This document shows positions 23,147 to 32,463 of a DNA stretch of 64,000 nucleotides, piece by piece. The DNA lies in assembly GCF_003576245.1 (NCBI RefSeq), contig NZ_QWGA01000003.1, positions 930,001-994,000 of the forward strand, written 5' to 3'. The notes beneath the pieces were generated by a model. The model searched no databases, had not been told where the DNA came from, and saw only the letters and a list, made by a program, of their open reading frames with translations. Position 1 is the stretch's first letter, and the number at the start of each line of letters is the position of its first letter. Position numbers and translations under genes: made by a program. Source of the DNA: Henriciella algicola (lineage in GTDB: Bacteria > Pseudomonadota > Alphaproteobacteria > Caulobacterales > Hyphomonadaceae).

Positions 23147-25129
23147 ATGATCAATGTAACGCTACCAGATGGATCGCAGCGCCAGTATGAGGACGGGGCA
23201 AGCCCGGCCGATGTTGCGGAGTCCATTTCCAAATCCCTCGCCAAGGCTGCGCTTGCCGCCAAGGTGAACGGGGAACTCTATGACCTGAACCGTCCGCTGG
23301 ACGGCGACGCCGAGGTCGCCATCGTGACGGCACGCGACAAGGAGGGACTCGAGCTCATCCGGCACGACGCCGCCCACGTCCTCGCGCAGGCCGTACAGGA
23401 AATGTATCCTGACACGCAGGTCACGATCGGCCCTGTGATCGATGATGGCTTCTATTACGACTTCGCACGCGAAAAGCCCTTCTCCACGGAGGATTTCGAA
23501 CGCATCGAGAAGAAGATGGAAGAGATCATCGACCAGGACTACCCGATTGTCCGGGAAGTCTGGTCGAAAGAGGACGCCATCGAGACGTTCAAAAAGATCG
23601 GCGAAGATTACAAGGCGCAGATCATCGACGACATCATCCCGCCGGGTGAGCCGATCACGGTCTACAAGCAGGGCGACTGGTTCGACCTCTGCCGTGGTCC
23701 GCACCTGCCATCGACGGGCAAGCTGCCCAAGGCGTTCAAGCTGATGAAGCTCGCTGGCGCATACTGGCGCGGCGACCATCGCAACGAGATGCTCCAGCGC
23801 ATGTACGGTACGGCCTGGGCCAATGAGAAAGACCTCAAGGCCCACCTGCTGCGCATCGAGGAAGCCGAAAAGCGCGACCATCGCCGGATTGGTGCACAGC
23901 TGGACCTTTTCCATCTCGACGGCACGGCCGCGGCCGGGTCAGTCTTCTGGCACGCCAATGGCTATACGGTCTGGCGCCAGCTCGAGGCCTATATGCGTCG
24001 CCGCCTCGATGCCGAGGGTTATGACGAGATCAAGACGCCGCAGCTCATGGACTCGGTCCAGTGGGAAAAATCCGGCCACTGGGGCAAGTATCGCGAGAAC
24101 ATGTTCATCGTGCCTGACTTCATCCCCGAAGGCGAAGAAGGCGTCGAGATTTCGGTGCCGGAAGACGCCAAGCTGATGGCGCTGAAGCCGATGAACTGCC
24201 CGGCGCATGTCGAGGTGTTCAAGCAGGGCCAGAAGTCCTATCGCGACCTGCCGATCCGTCTGGCGGAGTTTGGCTGCTGTCACCGCAATGAGCCGCACGG
24301 CGCCATTCACGGCATCATGCGCGTGCGCCAGTTCACGCAGGATGACGCGCACATCTTCTGCCGCGAGGACCAGATCGTCGAGGAGTCGATCAAGTTCTGC
24401 CGTCTCCTTGAAAGCGTCTACCGCGACTTCGGCTTCGAAGAGATTGCCGTGAAGCTTTCGACGCGCCCCGATGTTCGCGCCGGTAGCGACCAGGTTTGGG
24501 ACCGGGCCGAGAAGGGCCTGAAAGACGCCGTCGATGCGGCAGGTCTTCCTTGTGATATCCTGCCCGGCGAAGGCGCTTTCTATGGGCCGAAGCTTGAGTT
24601 CCAGCTGACGGACGCAATTGGCCGTGTCTGGCAGTGTGGCACGCTTCAGCTCGACTATGTGCTGCCTGAGCGTCTCGGCGCCGAATACACGGCGTCCGAT
24701 GGCACCAAGCAGCGCCCTGTGATGCTGCACCGGGCCATCCTTGGCTCCATGGAGCGATTTATCGGCATCCTGATCGAGGAATTCGCAGGTGCCTTCCCGC
24801 TCTGGCTTGCGCCAGCGCAAGTGATCGTTGCGACGATTACCTCGGACGCCGACGAATACGCTGAGGAAGCGGCCCGCACGCTGCGCGCCGCAGGCCTGCG
24901 CGTGGAAGTCGATACGCGCAATGAGAAGATCAACTACAAGGTCCGCGAACACTCCCTTCGGAAGGTTCCTGTGATCGCCGTCGTTGGTCAACGCGAGGCC
25001 GATGATCGCAAGGTGGCGCTTCGTCGGTTTGGCTCTCAGGGTCAGGAAATCCTCGGGCTTGATGAGGCGGCTTCGAAGATCGCTGCCGAAGCCACGCCGC
25101 CCGACCTGAAACGATCTGGAGACGAATAG
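23147..25129 (+). CDS. thrS: Threonyl-tRNA synthetase
   Basis: A 660-residue class II synthetase with TGS domain (residues 1-62), second additional/editing domain ([17 protein letters not shown] ... [13 protein letters not shown]), catalytic core (motif 2 region [34 protein letters not shown]; motif 3 [18 protein letters not shown]) and anticodon domain. It charges tRNA-Thr and edits mischarged serine. The start at 23147 begins [11 protein letters not shown], the usual TGS opening. The next gene starts 2 bp after the stop. Confidence 0.98.
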   Translation: MINVTLPDGSQRQYEDGASPADVAESISKSLAKAALAAKVNGELYDLNRPLDGDAEVAIVTARDKEGLELIRHDAAHVLAQAVQEMYPDTQVTIGPVIDDGFYYDFAREKPFSTEDFERIEKKMEEIIDQDYPIVREVWSKEDAIETFKKIGEDYKAQIIDDIIPPGEPITVYKQGDWFDLCRGPHLPSTGKLPKAFKLMKLAGAYWRGDHRNEMLQRMYGTAWANEKDLKAHLLRIEEAEKRDHRRIGAQLDLFHLDGTAAAGSVFWHANGYTVWRQLEAYMRRRLDAEGYDEIKTPQLMDSVQWEKSGHWGKYRENMFIVPDFIPEGEEGVEISVPEDAKLMALKPMNCPAHVEVFKQGQKSYRDLPIRLAEFGCCHRNEPHGAIHGIMRVRQFTQDDAHIFCREDQIVEESIKFCRLLESVYRDFGFEEIAVKLSTRPDVRAGSDQVWDRAEKGLKDAVDAAGLPCDILPGEGAFYGPKLEFQLTDAIGRVWQCGTLQLDYVLPERLGAEYTASDGTKQRPVMLHRAILGSMERFIGILIEEFAGAFPLWLAPAQVIVATITSDADEYAEEAARTLRAAGLRVEVDTRNEKINYKVREHSLRKVPVIAVVGQREADDRKVALRRFGSQGQEILGLDEAASKIAAEATPPDLKRSGDE

Positions 25130-25131
25130 AC

Positions 25132-26421
25132 ATGACTCAGGGGCGCGGGGCAGGCTTTGCCGTCATACTGGCCATAGCATTCGTGCTCTGGCTGCCGGTC
25201 GCAGTATTCGGCTCTCAGGGCTATTCCGCCCTGATCGGTCTCACCGCGATTGCGGCCGCCTTCTTCGCGCCCCTTCGTCGTTTCAACCTCATTGTCCTTT
25301 CGCTGTTCGCCCTGGCCATCTGGTCTGCGGCGAGCAGCCTCTGGTCCGCTGAGACCGGCACAATCATCAATGGTGCGCTGTCAGAGGGCACGATGAATGT
25401 GGACGCTGCGGGTCTGCGCATTCTGCTCACTGTACTGGCGAGCACGCTGACCATCGCCGCCGCGTTGCGCATTCCCTACGGTGCAGGGCGCAAGTCGCTT
25501 CTCGTGGTGGGATGCATGCTTGGTCTGCATGGTCTTGTGACAGTTCTCATGGGCCTGTTGCCCGAACTCACCCTCGACCTCTACTCCCCGATGAGTGACC
25601 GGGTGAAAGAGGCCCCACAGAATATCCTGCGCAGTGCAAACGCCTTTGTGCTCGGCCTGCCTATCCTGATTGGCCTCGCGGCCGCTTTCGCAGGGCGCGC
25701 AACCGTGGCTGCTTGCGTCGCTCTGCTGACCGTCGCCTTCGTTGCCTTCCTGATGATCGGCACGGATGTTGCGCTTCTGGGCGTCATCTGCATGGCTGTT
25801 GCCATCGGCGTCGTGCTGATCTTCGTTCATCACGGTTTCCGGGTTCTGATGATCGCCATTTCGGCGTTTATCTTCCTGTCGCCGCTGATCCTCGGCGTCG
25901 GGGCCGCTGCGCTGACGCGGACTGATATGCCGATGCCGTGTTCTGTGCAGTCGCGCGTCTGGGCGTGGAACCTGACCTCCGAGAAGATCCAGGAACGTCC
26001 GATTACCGGCCACGGCATTGAGGCATCAAAAGAATGGCGCGACACGTTTGGTGACCGTCCGGACCTGCTTCGCGAAGTCGACCAGAAGTGCCGGAGCGAT
26101 AATGCAGACTGGGAAGTCTACCGCATCCTGCCCGGGCACCCTCACAATATGGGCCTTCAGATCTGGGCTGAGACCGGCATCATTGGCGTCATCCTCGCCA
26201 TTGCATCCTTGATCATTATCGGCAACCGGTTGCCACGGCCCGGCGATGTCGACATCCCGACCCGCATTGCGATCGCGAGCCTTATCGGCGGTTCGTTCGC
26301 CCTGTTCAGCCTGTCCTACAGCGTCTGGAATGAAGCCTTCTGGGCGACGATTGCGCTGGCGTCAGCAGGCGTCATCCTGCTTGACCGCGTGACGGGGCCG
26401 GCGAGACTGGACACAAAATGA
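25132..26421 (+). CDS. O-antigen ligase-like polytopic membrane protein
   Basis: A 429-residue inner-membrane protein with about ten to twelve hydrophobic helices and one larger periplasmic segment (about residues 268-345), which ends in RILPGHPHNMGLQIWAETGIIGVILAI. The H-N-x-x-L...E-x-G-x-x-G pattern is the mark of the Wzy_C/O-antigen ligase superfamily, which joins lipid-linked glycans to acceptors at the periplasmic face. The ATG lies 2 bp after the thrS stop and the stop overlaps the next glycosyltransferase start (ATGA). Polymerase versus ligase cannot be told apart. Confidence 0.83.
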   Translation: MTQGRGAGFAVILAIAFVLWLPVAVFGSQGYSALIGLTAIAAAFFAPLRRFNLIVLSLFALAIWSAASSLWSAETGTIINGALSEGTMNVDAAGLRILLTVLASTLTIAAALRIPYGAGRKSLLVVGCMLGLHGLVTVLMGLLPELTLDLYSPMSDRVKEAPQNILRSANAFVLGLPILIGLAAAFAGRATVAACVALLTVAFVAFLMIGTDVALLGVICMAVAIGVVLIFVHHGFRVLMIAISAFIFLSPLILGVGAAALTRTDMPMPCSVQSRVWAWNLTSEKIQERPITGHGIEASKEWRDTFGDRPDLLREVDQKCRSDNADWEVYRILPGHPHNMGLQIWAETGIIGVILAIASLIIIGNRLPRPGDVDIPTRIAIASLIGGSFALFSLSYSVWNEAFWATIALASAGVILLDRVTGPARLDTK

Positions 26422-27242
26422 GAGTCCCGACCACCGCCATCGTGGTCAGCTATCACACCGGGCAAAGTCTTAAAGAATGCCTCTACGCGCTCGCCAGCGA
26501 CCCGGCGGTGGATGCGGTGCGCATTGTCGATAACGGAAATCCGGAAGCGATGCGGGACTGGCTCCGGCAGTTCTGTGAGAGCCGTCCGAGCATCACCCTC
26601 ATCGATGCAGGCGGCAATATTGGCTTCGGAGCGGGCGTCAATCACGGCGCAGCCGGTATTGAGAGCGGCGACCTTCTCATTATCAATCCGGATGCCATCC
26701 TGAAGCGCGGCAGCATTGAAGCTCTTCAGCAGGCCGCAGAAGGCCAGCCTTCGCCTTGTGTCGTGGGCGGAAATGTCTTCGACACCTATGGCCGAGAAGT
26801 GCGCGGACCTCGCCGGCGCAAGCTTACCCTGCTCCGGGCGCTCACCACCTTTTCTGGCTGGAACACCTGGACGCTGGAGCGCACCCCGCCACCCAAAGGG
26901 CCTGTCCCGGTCGGTGCCGTGTCCGGCGCGCTCATGCTGATCTCCGCAAAGGATTTCACCGCGCTCGGCGGCTTCGACGAGGGTTTCTTCATGCATGTCG
27001 AGGACGTAGATATCTGCAGGCGTACCTCAGAGGCGGGCGGCATCACGATGTATACCCCGCAAGCGGGCGCCCTGCATTACGGCGCAACGTCCGAAGCGCC
27101 AGCCAAACGCGTGGCGGGCTACAAGGCTGACAGCCTCGTCTATTATTTCAGGAAGCATGCCGGCGGGCCGCTTGAACGCCTCGCGGTAAATCTGATCGCA
27201 CCGCTGCTGCGGTTTGCAATCGTTTCGCGCGCCCGCGACTAA
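26418..27242 (+). CDS. Glycosyltransferase family 2 (rhamnosyltransferase-like)
   Basis: A 274-residue GT-A enzyme of the GT2 group. Seen are TAIVVSYHTGQSL at the start, VRIVDNGNPEA, GGNIGFGAGVNHGA, LLIINPDAILK (the DxD-equivalent NPD), GPVPVGAVSGALMLISAKDF and GGFDEGFFMHVEDVDICRR, which are typical of dTDP-rhamnose-type transferases. It is coupled by ATGA overlap to the ligase-like gene, so these two probably act on the same surface glycan. The donor sugar is inferred only by resemblance. Confidence 0.88.
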   Translation: MRVPTTAIVVSYHTGQSLKECLYALASDPAVDAVRIVDNGNPEAMRDWLRQFCESRPSITLIDAGGNIGFGAGVNHGAAGIESGDLLIINPDAILKRGSIEALQQAAEGQPSPCVVGGNVFDTYGREVRGPRRRKLTLLRALTTFSGWNTWTLERTPPPKGPVPVGAVSGALMLISAKDFTALGGFDEGFFMHVEDVDICRRTSEAGGITMYTPQAGALHYGATSEAPAKRVAGYKADSLVYYFRKHAGGPLERLAVNLIAPLLRFAIVSRARD

Positions 27243-27305
27243 AGCGTCGATCCTTCGTTTCAATTCGGCCCGCCGCTTTATGTCCTTGTTTTGGCGCAAG
27301 TATCC

Positions 27306-27334
27306 GTTCGCAAACGATTCCGTTTGCTCCGAAC
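27306..27334. terminator. Imperfect hairpin between convergent genes
   Basis: GCAAACG-ATTC-CGTTTGC (27310-27327) extends with GTTC/GAAC arms on both sides across a small bulge. It sits between the convergent glycosyltransferase and DUF4340 genes and probably ends both transcripts. Confidence 0.5.
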
Positions 27335-27339
27335 TTGCT

Positions 27340-28404
27340 TTAAGGCTGGAAGTCGGCAGGTGGCAGCGGCGCGCTGGTTTCTTCTGGCGTCGGGCGAGCC
27401 ACAAGCTCACTCACGGACGGGGTAAACTCGCGCCAGTCATATTCAGTCAGCTTGAAAGCATAGGGCTCTGCTCGCTCATTTATGGTGCGCGCACGGCGAG
27501 CGCCCTCCCCTGCCTCGATGGCCCGCAAGGTCACCCAATATCCATCCGTCTCACGCCAGGCCCGAAGATCAATCTCAAGCCCGTCAAACGTTTCGCTGAT
27601 ATGGCGTGACACGGCGCGGCCACTGAGGGCCTCCGCAGACTTCACGTCGATAGGGGCGAGCCGCGTGATGGCAAGCGCGGTGGCCGATACCGCCAGCGGA
27701 TTGGTGACTTCGAAATCCTGATAGGGCGGCGCAGGCCGGAAGCTTCGCGCATTGCTGCCTGCCGGGCGCGATAGGTAGACGGAATTACCGCCCCGGCCTG
27801 TAATACGTACAGCCGAGACTGCCGATGGCTCAATCGACATGATGTCGAGATCGAGCCACGCTTCACGTGTGCGGAGCGGCGGGAGGTCACCGCGCACCCG
27901 GAAGGCAATCGTCTCGTCAGGCTTGCGCGCATAGGTGTATTCATTGCGCCGACCGGTGATGACTTCGGCGACACGCGCCCCATCGCCGGAGAAAAGCTCA
28001 ATCAGTGTGCCATTGCCTTCTTCGCGCGGATCCCCAAGCGCGAGCAGGGAAAGCCGCTCAGGGTTCGAGGTCCGACGTTCCCCCCAGCTAAGCGTTTCGA
28101 GACCTTCCAGAAGCGTATTCAGCCTGTCTTCACGGACCGGATACCCGCCCGACTCTTCCATCAGCCAGGCATCATTCCGTTTGACGAGATTATAGGTCAC
28201 GTCCTGATCGGTGATGGTGATGCGCGCGACATCACCCTTGATCGCCGAGAAGTTCGACAGGACCGGATTGCCCGTCCTCGGGCTGGTCGAGCGGCCATCC
28301 GCATTGAAGACAGCAAACAGGATCAGGATGATCCAGAGCGAGGCTGCCGCAATCGACAGCCGCTGAACGAGGACGGAACGCTTGCGGTCTAGACGTCTGC
28401 TCAT
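27340..28404 (-). CDS. DUF4340 domain-containing membrane-anchored protein
   Basis: A 354-residue protein with one N-terminal membrane helix (LSIAAASLWIILILFAVF) and a large beta-rich periplasmic region containing GYPVREDRLNTLLEGLETLSWGERRTSNPERL and ALGDPREEGNGTLIELF, the DUF4340 hallmark. The ATG at 28404 overlaps the stop of the GldG-like gene as ATGA, which decides this start over a GTG at 28428. It is the last gene of the four-gene ABC operon (31772 to 27340). DUF4340 proteins are almost always found next to GldF/GldG-type exporters; the role is unknown. Confidence 0.85.
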   Translation of the reverse strand: MSRRLDRKRSVLVQRLSIAAASLWIILILFAVFNADGRSTSPRTGNPVLSNFSAIKGDVARITITDQDVTYNLVKRNDAWLMEESGGYPVREDRLNTLLEGLETLSWGERRTSNPERLSLLALGDPREEGNGTLIELFSGDGARVAEVITGRRNEYTYARKPDETIAFRVRGDLPPLRTREAWLDLDIMSIEPSAVSAVRITGRGGNSVYLSRPAGSNARSFRPAPPYQDFEVTNPLAVSATALAITRLAPIDVKSAEALSGRAVSRHISETFDGLEIDLRAWRETDGYWVTLRAIEAGEGARRARTINERAEPYAFKLTEYDWREFTPSVSELVARPTPEETSAPLPPADFQP

Positions 28405-30287
28405 GCCGGCGACTTCCTCCGCCGCCACCAGACAAAGCAGCCAACCGCACCGATGAGGATCGCGCCTGCGAAGATGTTGATGAATTTCAGCCAGCCTTCG
28501 AGGCCATCGATGTCTCGCCTGAAGTCGCGTTCAATGGAGCGAAGGCGCTCACGGGTAGCGAGAACTTCGCTGCGAAGCTGGGCGAGTTCCTCTTGCTGTT
28601 CCGCCGAGAGGCTGGCGCCGGTGGCACTGTCGAGGAGGGCGCTGTCGCGGCTATCGATCTGAAGCAGTTCCTGCAGGCGCGCTTCGGATTCAGCGAGCTG
28701 GGTTTCAAGCTGGGCCTGTTCCTCAAAGAAACGGGCCTGCGCCTCATCCCGCATCGCTTCGACGCGCGTCATCGTCCGGCGGGAAGAAGCACGCGCCCGA
28801 AGGCTGAGCAAATTGGCATTGCCCGACATCATGTCGAGCGCATTCATGATGAGCGCTCCATTGTCTGCAAAGGCGCTCTGGCGCTGCATGTCGATATAGA
28901 GCCCGTCGTCGACGAGGTCTGCGTCCGCGAGGATGAGGATTTCCGCTTCACGCTCGCTTGAGGAGATGTGCGGCTGCGCATGCTCAATCGCCTCCGCCGC
29001 AAACTGCGCCATGACCGGGTCTTCGGGCAGAACCGGCTCCGGGCGTCCATCGAGAAAGGCCGAGACCAGCGTGCCATGGACACGAACCCCAAGCGCACGA
29101 GCGCCTTCAGTCGGCTCATAGAGGGCTAGCGCATCCTCCACGCCGATATCCGTCATCGCCGTTTCGGCGTCGATCCAGGATGGGGCCGTGCCCGTTTCGA
29201 TCAGTACTTCCTTGTCGATCGGAGAAGCTTCGTCGAGGATGAGTGCGCCTGAGGAGGCAAAATTGACGGACCGTGACAGGGGCGCTGTCAGGATGCTGTC
29301 CTGCGACATCATTGAAGGCGGAGTCGACAGGTAGAGCGGATGGCGGATGATGCCGGTCCGCCCGCTTCCGGTCGGGGCCTGTATGGGGAGCGCGGTTTCC
29401 GTGTCAGCGATGGCCTGCTCGGCGAGCGTCACGCCCCAGACCGGTCCAAAGCGGCCAAGGTCAGAGCGGATACGCCGCTCTACACGGCGGCTCGGCGGTT
29501 CAGGCGATGTCTTGGCAGCCGCATCGACCAGCATGACCACGCGGCCCGTGCGCAGGATGAACTGGTCAATCACCCAGCTCTGCCATTCTGTCAGCTCTGG
29601 CGGGTGGATCATGATGAGCGCGTCGAGATCTTCCGGCAGCGCATAGAAGTCGACCGCAACAGGCTCGACATCAAAAGACCGCTTCATCTCCTGCAGCAGC
29701 GTGTATCCGCCCTCTGCGCCATCCGCGCCCATACCCGGAAGCGTCGTCAGGAGGCCGATCTTTGGCGGGTCAGGACGGTCGAGGCGGGCGATGAGGCGGG
29801 TGAGGTCGTATTCGAGCGTCTCCTCGCGCTCTGGCGCCAGAAAGGCGAGGACGCGTTGTTCATCGACGGTGTTCTGGCCAATGATGCCGAAATAGAGCGG
29901 ATCGTCGCCTTCAGTGTCGACCGCATCAATACCAGCAGCCAGCGCCTGATCTTCAGCTTCCGAGAAGGGCTTGGGATCAATCTCCGTGACCTTGAGATTG
30001 GCGCCGGCGACAGCCGAATAGCTGTCGAGCAATTCGCGCACGCGTGCCGCATAGGCCCGCACCTGCGGATAATCCTGCCCAACCTGGCGCGTGTAGACGA
30101 AGGTAAGCTCTATCGGCTCCTCAAGCGTGTCGAGGACTGACCTGGTCTCTGGCGACAGCGTGAAGAGCGCGTTCTGCGTGAAGTCCACGCGCGCCGGACG
30201 TGTCAGCGGATAGATGATGAGCGTCGCGGCGACAAAGATCGCGAGGATCAGCGCCGTGGCAGCGGGGAGGAAAGCGCGCGGCGTCAT
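28401..30287 (-). CDS. GldG-like ABC-transporter-associated protein
   Basis: A 628-residue protein with an N-terminal membrane helix, a large extracytoplasmic GldG-type domain (VDFTQNALFTLSPETRSVLDTLEEPIELTFVY, then YAARVRELLDSYSAVAGANLKVTEIDPKPF and DLTRLIARLDRPDPPKIGLLTTLP), a coiled-coil stretch (about residues 515-590, rich in Glu/Gln/Leu) and a C-terminal membrane helix (FINIFAGAILIGAVGCFVWW) with a basic tail. It overlaps both neighbours by 4 bp. Together with the ATPase, permease and DUF4340 gene it forms an export or envelope-remodelling complex; gliding motility is not implied in this lineage. Confidence 0.88.
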   Translation of the reverse strand: MTPRAFLPAATALILAIFVAATLIIYPLTRPARVDFTQNALFTLSPETRSVLDTLEEPIELTFVYTRQVGQDYPQVRAYAARVRELLDSYSAVAGANLKVTEIDPKPFSEAEDQALAAGIDAVDTEGDDPLYFGIIGQNTVDEQRVLAFLAPEREETLEYDLTRLIARLDRPDPPKIGLLTTLPGMGADGAEGGYTLLQEMKRSFDVEPVAVDFYALPEDLDALIMIHPPELTEWQSWVIDQFILRTGRVVMLVDAAAKTSPEPPSRRVERRIRSDLGRFGPVWGVTLAEQAIADTETALPIQAPTGSGRTGIIRHPLYLSTPPSMMSQDSILTAPLSRSVNFASSGALILDEASPIDKEVLIETGTAPSWIDAETAMTDIGVEDALALYEPTEGARALGVRVHGTLVSAFLDGRPEPVLPEDPVMAQFAAEAIEHAQPHISSSEREAEILILADADLVDDGLYIDMQRQSAFADNGALIMNALDMMSGNANLLSLRARASSRRTMTRVEAMRDEAQARFFEEQAQLETQLAESEARLQELLQIDSRDSALLDSATGASLSAEQQEELAQLRSEVLATRERLRSIERDFRRDIDGLEGWLKFINIFAGAILIGAVGCFVWWRRRKSPA

Positions 30288-31048
30288 CCTGCGAACGCCC
30301 GCTTATTGGCCACCCAGATCGTGTTCAGCGACAGCCAGGCGAGGATCACGCCGCCAAAATAGAGGAGCGCGCGAAGCTCCAGCACGCCGCGCTGGGCCGT
30401 CTCGAAATAGGTGAGGAAGGAGAATTGTGCGACGAGGTCACCTGCAGCCGCACCGAGCAGGCCAGAGATCGCGCCGACCAGCATGGGCCAGCCAGCGGCG
30501 GTAAAGACAAATGCCACGAGGATGCCTGCGATATAGGCCAGCACCTGGCTGGAAAAGAGCGAGGACATCGCTGCGCCGATTGAAAGATACGCGCCCGCCA
30601 TGAGCAGGCTGGTCAGATAGGTGATCGCGATGGCGCCATTATCTGGGGCGCCGAGATAGTTCACCGTGATCCACATCGGAAAGGTCAGGACGAGCGACAG
30701 CGCCGCGACACTCCAGGCCGCCAGCAGCTTACCTGTCGCAAGACCGAACAGGCTGACCGGCAGAGAGAAGAGAAGCTCTGACGTGCTGTAGGCGATCTCG
30801 TCTGCCCAGAGGCGCATGGAGAGCGCGGGCAGGAAAATCATGTAGAGCCAGGGGTGCCAGTAGAAGAATGGCTGGAGATCGGCGAGGCCGGTATCAAAGA
30901 AGCGCGACGCCTCCCAGGTGAACACGCCGACCAGCATAAGGAAGATGGCGACAAACACATAGGCGAGCGGCGTCGCAAAATAGGCGCGCAGCTCTCTCAG
31001 ATAGCTCGCCCGCAGGCTCGTCAGGATGTCGCGCAGCTCAGCCTTCAT
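30284..31048 (-). CDS. ABC transporter permease (GldF/NosY-like)
   Basis: A 254-residue ABC-2 type permease with six hydrophobic helices, starting MKAELRDILTSLRASYLRELRAYFATPLAYVFVAIFL. The early LRAYFATPLAYVF and ADEIAYSTSELLFSLPVS segments are usual for the GldF/NosY group. The start at 31048 overlaps the upstream ATPase gene by 11 bp, and the stop overlaps the GldG-like start by 4 bp, so translation is tightly coupled. The frame continues to 31144, inside the ATPase gene, but that part is a shadow. Confidence 0.9.
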   Translation of the reverse strand: MKAELRDILTSLRASYLRELRAYFATPLAYVFVAIFLMLVGVFTWEASRFFDTGLADLQPFFYWHPWLYMIFLPALSMRLWADEIAYSTSELLFSLPVSLFGLATGKLLAAWSVAALSLVLTFPMWITVNYLGAPDNGAIAITYLTSLLMAGAYLSIGAAMSSLFSSQVLAYIAGILVAFVFTAAGWPMLVGAISGLLGAAAGDLVAQFSFLTYFETAQRGVLELRALLYFGGVILAWLSLNTIWVANKRAFAG

Positions 31049-31772
31049 TGCTTGCAGCCTCCTTCTTGGAGACGAGGTCAATGAACGCTTCCTCGAGACC
31101 GCCCTTGCGGCGCTTCGCCATGTCTTCTGGTGAGCTGTCTGCAATGAGTTTGCCCTGATCGATGACGATCACGCGGTTGCACATGGCCGGCACTTCTTCC
31201 AGCGTGTGCGTTGAAATGACGATGGCCTTGTCCTTCGCCATGCGAGAGATCAGCGCCCGAACTGCCCGCTTCTGGATCGGGTCCAGTCCGTCTGTCGGCT
31301 CATCAAGGATCAGCACGTCCGGATCATGGATCAGCGCGCCTGCCAGCCCGACACGGCGGCGATAACCTTTAGAGAGGGTCGAGATCCGCTTAGACATCAC
31401 ATCGGCGATGCGCGCGTCGGCGATCACGCGCTCGACTGCGCTGCGGCAATCGCTGCGAGATATGCGGTGGGCCGAACAGAGAAAGTTCAGAAAGTCGAGC
31501 GGCGTCATGTCCGGATAGAGCGGCGCGCCTTCTGGCAGGAAGCCGAGGCGCCTTTGCGCTTCACGCCGGTTGGACACGATCGAATGACCCGCGACGATCA
31601 CGTCACCTTTGTCCGGCTCAATGACGCCGGCCGCCATACGCATTGTGGTGGATTTGCCCGCGCCATTCTGACCAAGGAAGCCCAGAACCTCGCCCTTGTT
31701 CAGGCTGAAGCTCATGGACTCAACAGCTGTCCGCCCGCCGAACGACTTTGAAAGCTGCTTCAATTCGAGCAT
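31038..31772 (-). CDS. ABC transporter ATP-binding protein (GldA-like)
   Basis: A 244-residue ABC ATPase: Walker A GQNGAGKSTTM, Q-loop LGFLPEGAPLYPDMTPLDFL, signature LSKGYRRRVGLAGAL, Walker B VLILDEPTDGLDP and the H-loop STHTLEEV. The signature LSKGYRRR is typical of the GldA/NosF/CcmA-like group that drives ABC-2 permeases. The ATG at 31772 has AGGA about 8 nt upstream. It is the first gene of the four-gene operon; the gap upstream (31773-32100) should carry its promoter. Confidence 0.95.
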   Translation of the reverse strand: MLELKQLSKSFGGRTAVESMSFSLNKGEVLGFLGQNGAGKSTTMRMAAGVIEPDKGDVIVAGHSIVSNRREAQRRLGFLPEGAPLYPDMTPLDFLNFLCSAHRISRSDCRSAVERVIADARIADVMSKRISTLSKGYRRRVGLAGALIHDPDVLILDEPTDGLDPIQKRAVRALISRMAKDKAIVISTHTLEEVPAMCNRVIVIDQGKLIADSSPEDMAKRRKGGLEEAFIDLVSKKEAASNEG

Positions 31773-32100
31773 CACTGGTCCTGTAGCACCGCGCTGGAGA
31801 CTGACTAATCAGACACGCATAAGTTTTCCAGAGTCGTAATGCGGAAACCGCAGACCTGATGGAGGCTGCGCTCGGATCTTCTGGTGATGTGAGGGGGAAG
31901 CTGTCGGACAACGGTAACAGGAGCCCCGGGGGGCTGGGGGGGCTGATGGGTCCGGGAAACCTGCTGGACACCGTCATCCGACCATTGCAAGGTGTATTCA
32001 ATCGGTGTCTGCGGCAAGGCCGGATTGCGGCTAAAACCTGTCAAACTGATTACAAATACGACAGAATGAACGCAGCAGGCAGAGTAACGTTAGAGCGCGC
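31773..32100. other. Intergenic region between the ABC operon and DUF2794
   Basis: These 328 bp separate divergent genes and should hold two promoters. A G-rich stretch at 31928-31956 has four runs (G6, G7, G3, G3) with short loops, the pattern of a G-quadruplex on the plus strand. The reverse frame 31805-32044 is open for 79 codons from a TTG, reads as Pro/Arg-rich, has no ribosome binding site and is probably not a gene. TTGACA occurs at 32044-32039 on the minus strand, but with no good -10 at the right distance. I see no recognisable structured RNA. Confidence 0.5.
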
Positions 32101-32451
32101 ATGGCTAGCATTACACCCTTACAGTTCGACAAGTCCCCGAAAATTGCGTTTCACCGTACCGAAATGTCGGCCATTCTCGATATTTACGGCAAGATGGTCA
32201 TGGCCGGGCAGGCCAAGGATTACGCGATCGGGATGCATGAAGATCATGCCGTGTTCGCGATCTTCAGGCGTCACGCTGAGGCGCCAACGTGGCGCATCGA
32301 GAAAATCCCCGAGCTGCGTAATCGCCAGGGCGCTTTCGTCGTCTATGGAAATCAGGGGCAGGTTCTAAAACGCGGGCACGACATCAAGACAGTTCTCAAG
32401 GTTTTCGAGACGCGAAAATTCGAAGTTCTGAATTTCGGAAAGCCGTCCTGA
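32101..32451 (+). CDS. DUF2794 family protein
   Basis: A 116-residue protein matching DUF2794, a small alphaproteobacterial family of unknown function. Characteristic parts are FHRTEMSAILDIYGKMVMAGQAKDYAIGMHEDHAVFAIFRR, WRIEKIPELRNRQGAFVVYG and QVLKRGHDIKTVLKVFETRK. It has no signal or membrane segment. The gene is convergent with the ChrR-like gene, only 12 bp apart. Confidence 0.88.
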   Translation: MASITPLQFDKSPKIAFHRTEMSAILDIYGKMVMAGQAKDYAIGMHEDHAVFAIFRRHAEAPTWRIEKIPELRNRQGAFVVYGNQGQVLKRGHDIKTVLKVFETRKFEVLNFGKPS

Positions 32452-32463
32452 GGCACCCGCCCT

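Noticed and set aside
23939-24991. A minus-strand frame of 350 codons inside thrS
   Set aside because: It lies within thrS, which has all synthetase motifs, and its product has no recognisable domain.
27340-31772. The GldA/F/G operon as evidence for gliding motility
   Set aside because: No other gliding genes are present, and this operon type is common in non-gliding bacteria.
31805-32044. A 79-codon minus-strand frame in the ABC/DUF2794 gap
   Set aside because: It begins at a TTG without a ribosome binding site, is rich in Pro and Arg where the opposite strand has G-runs, and matches no family I know.
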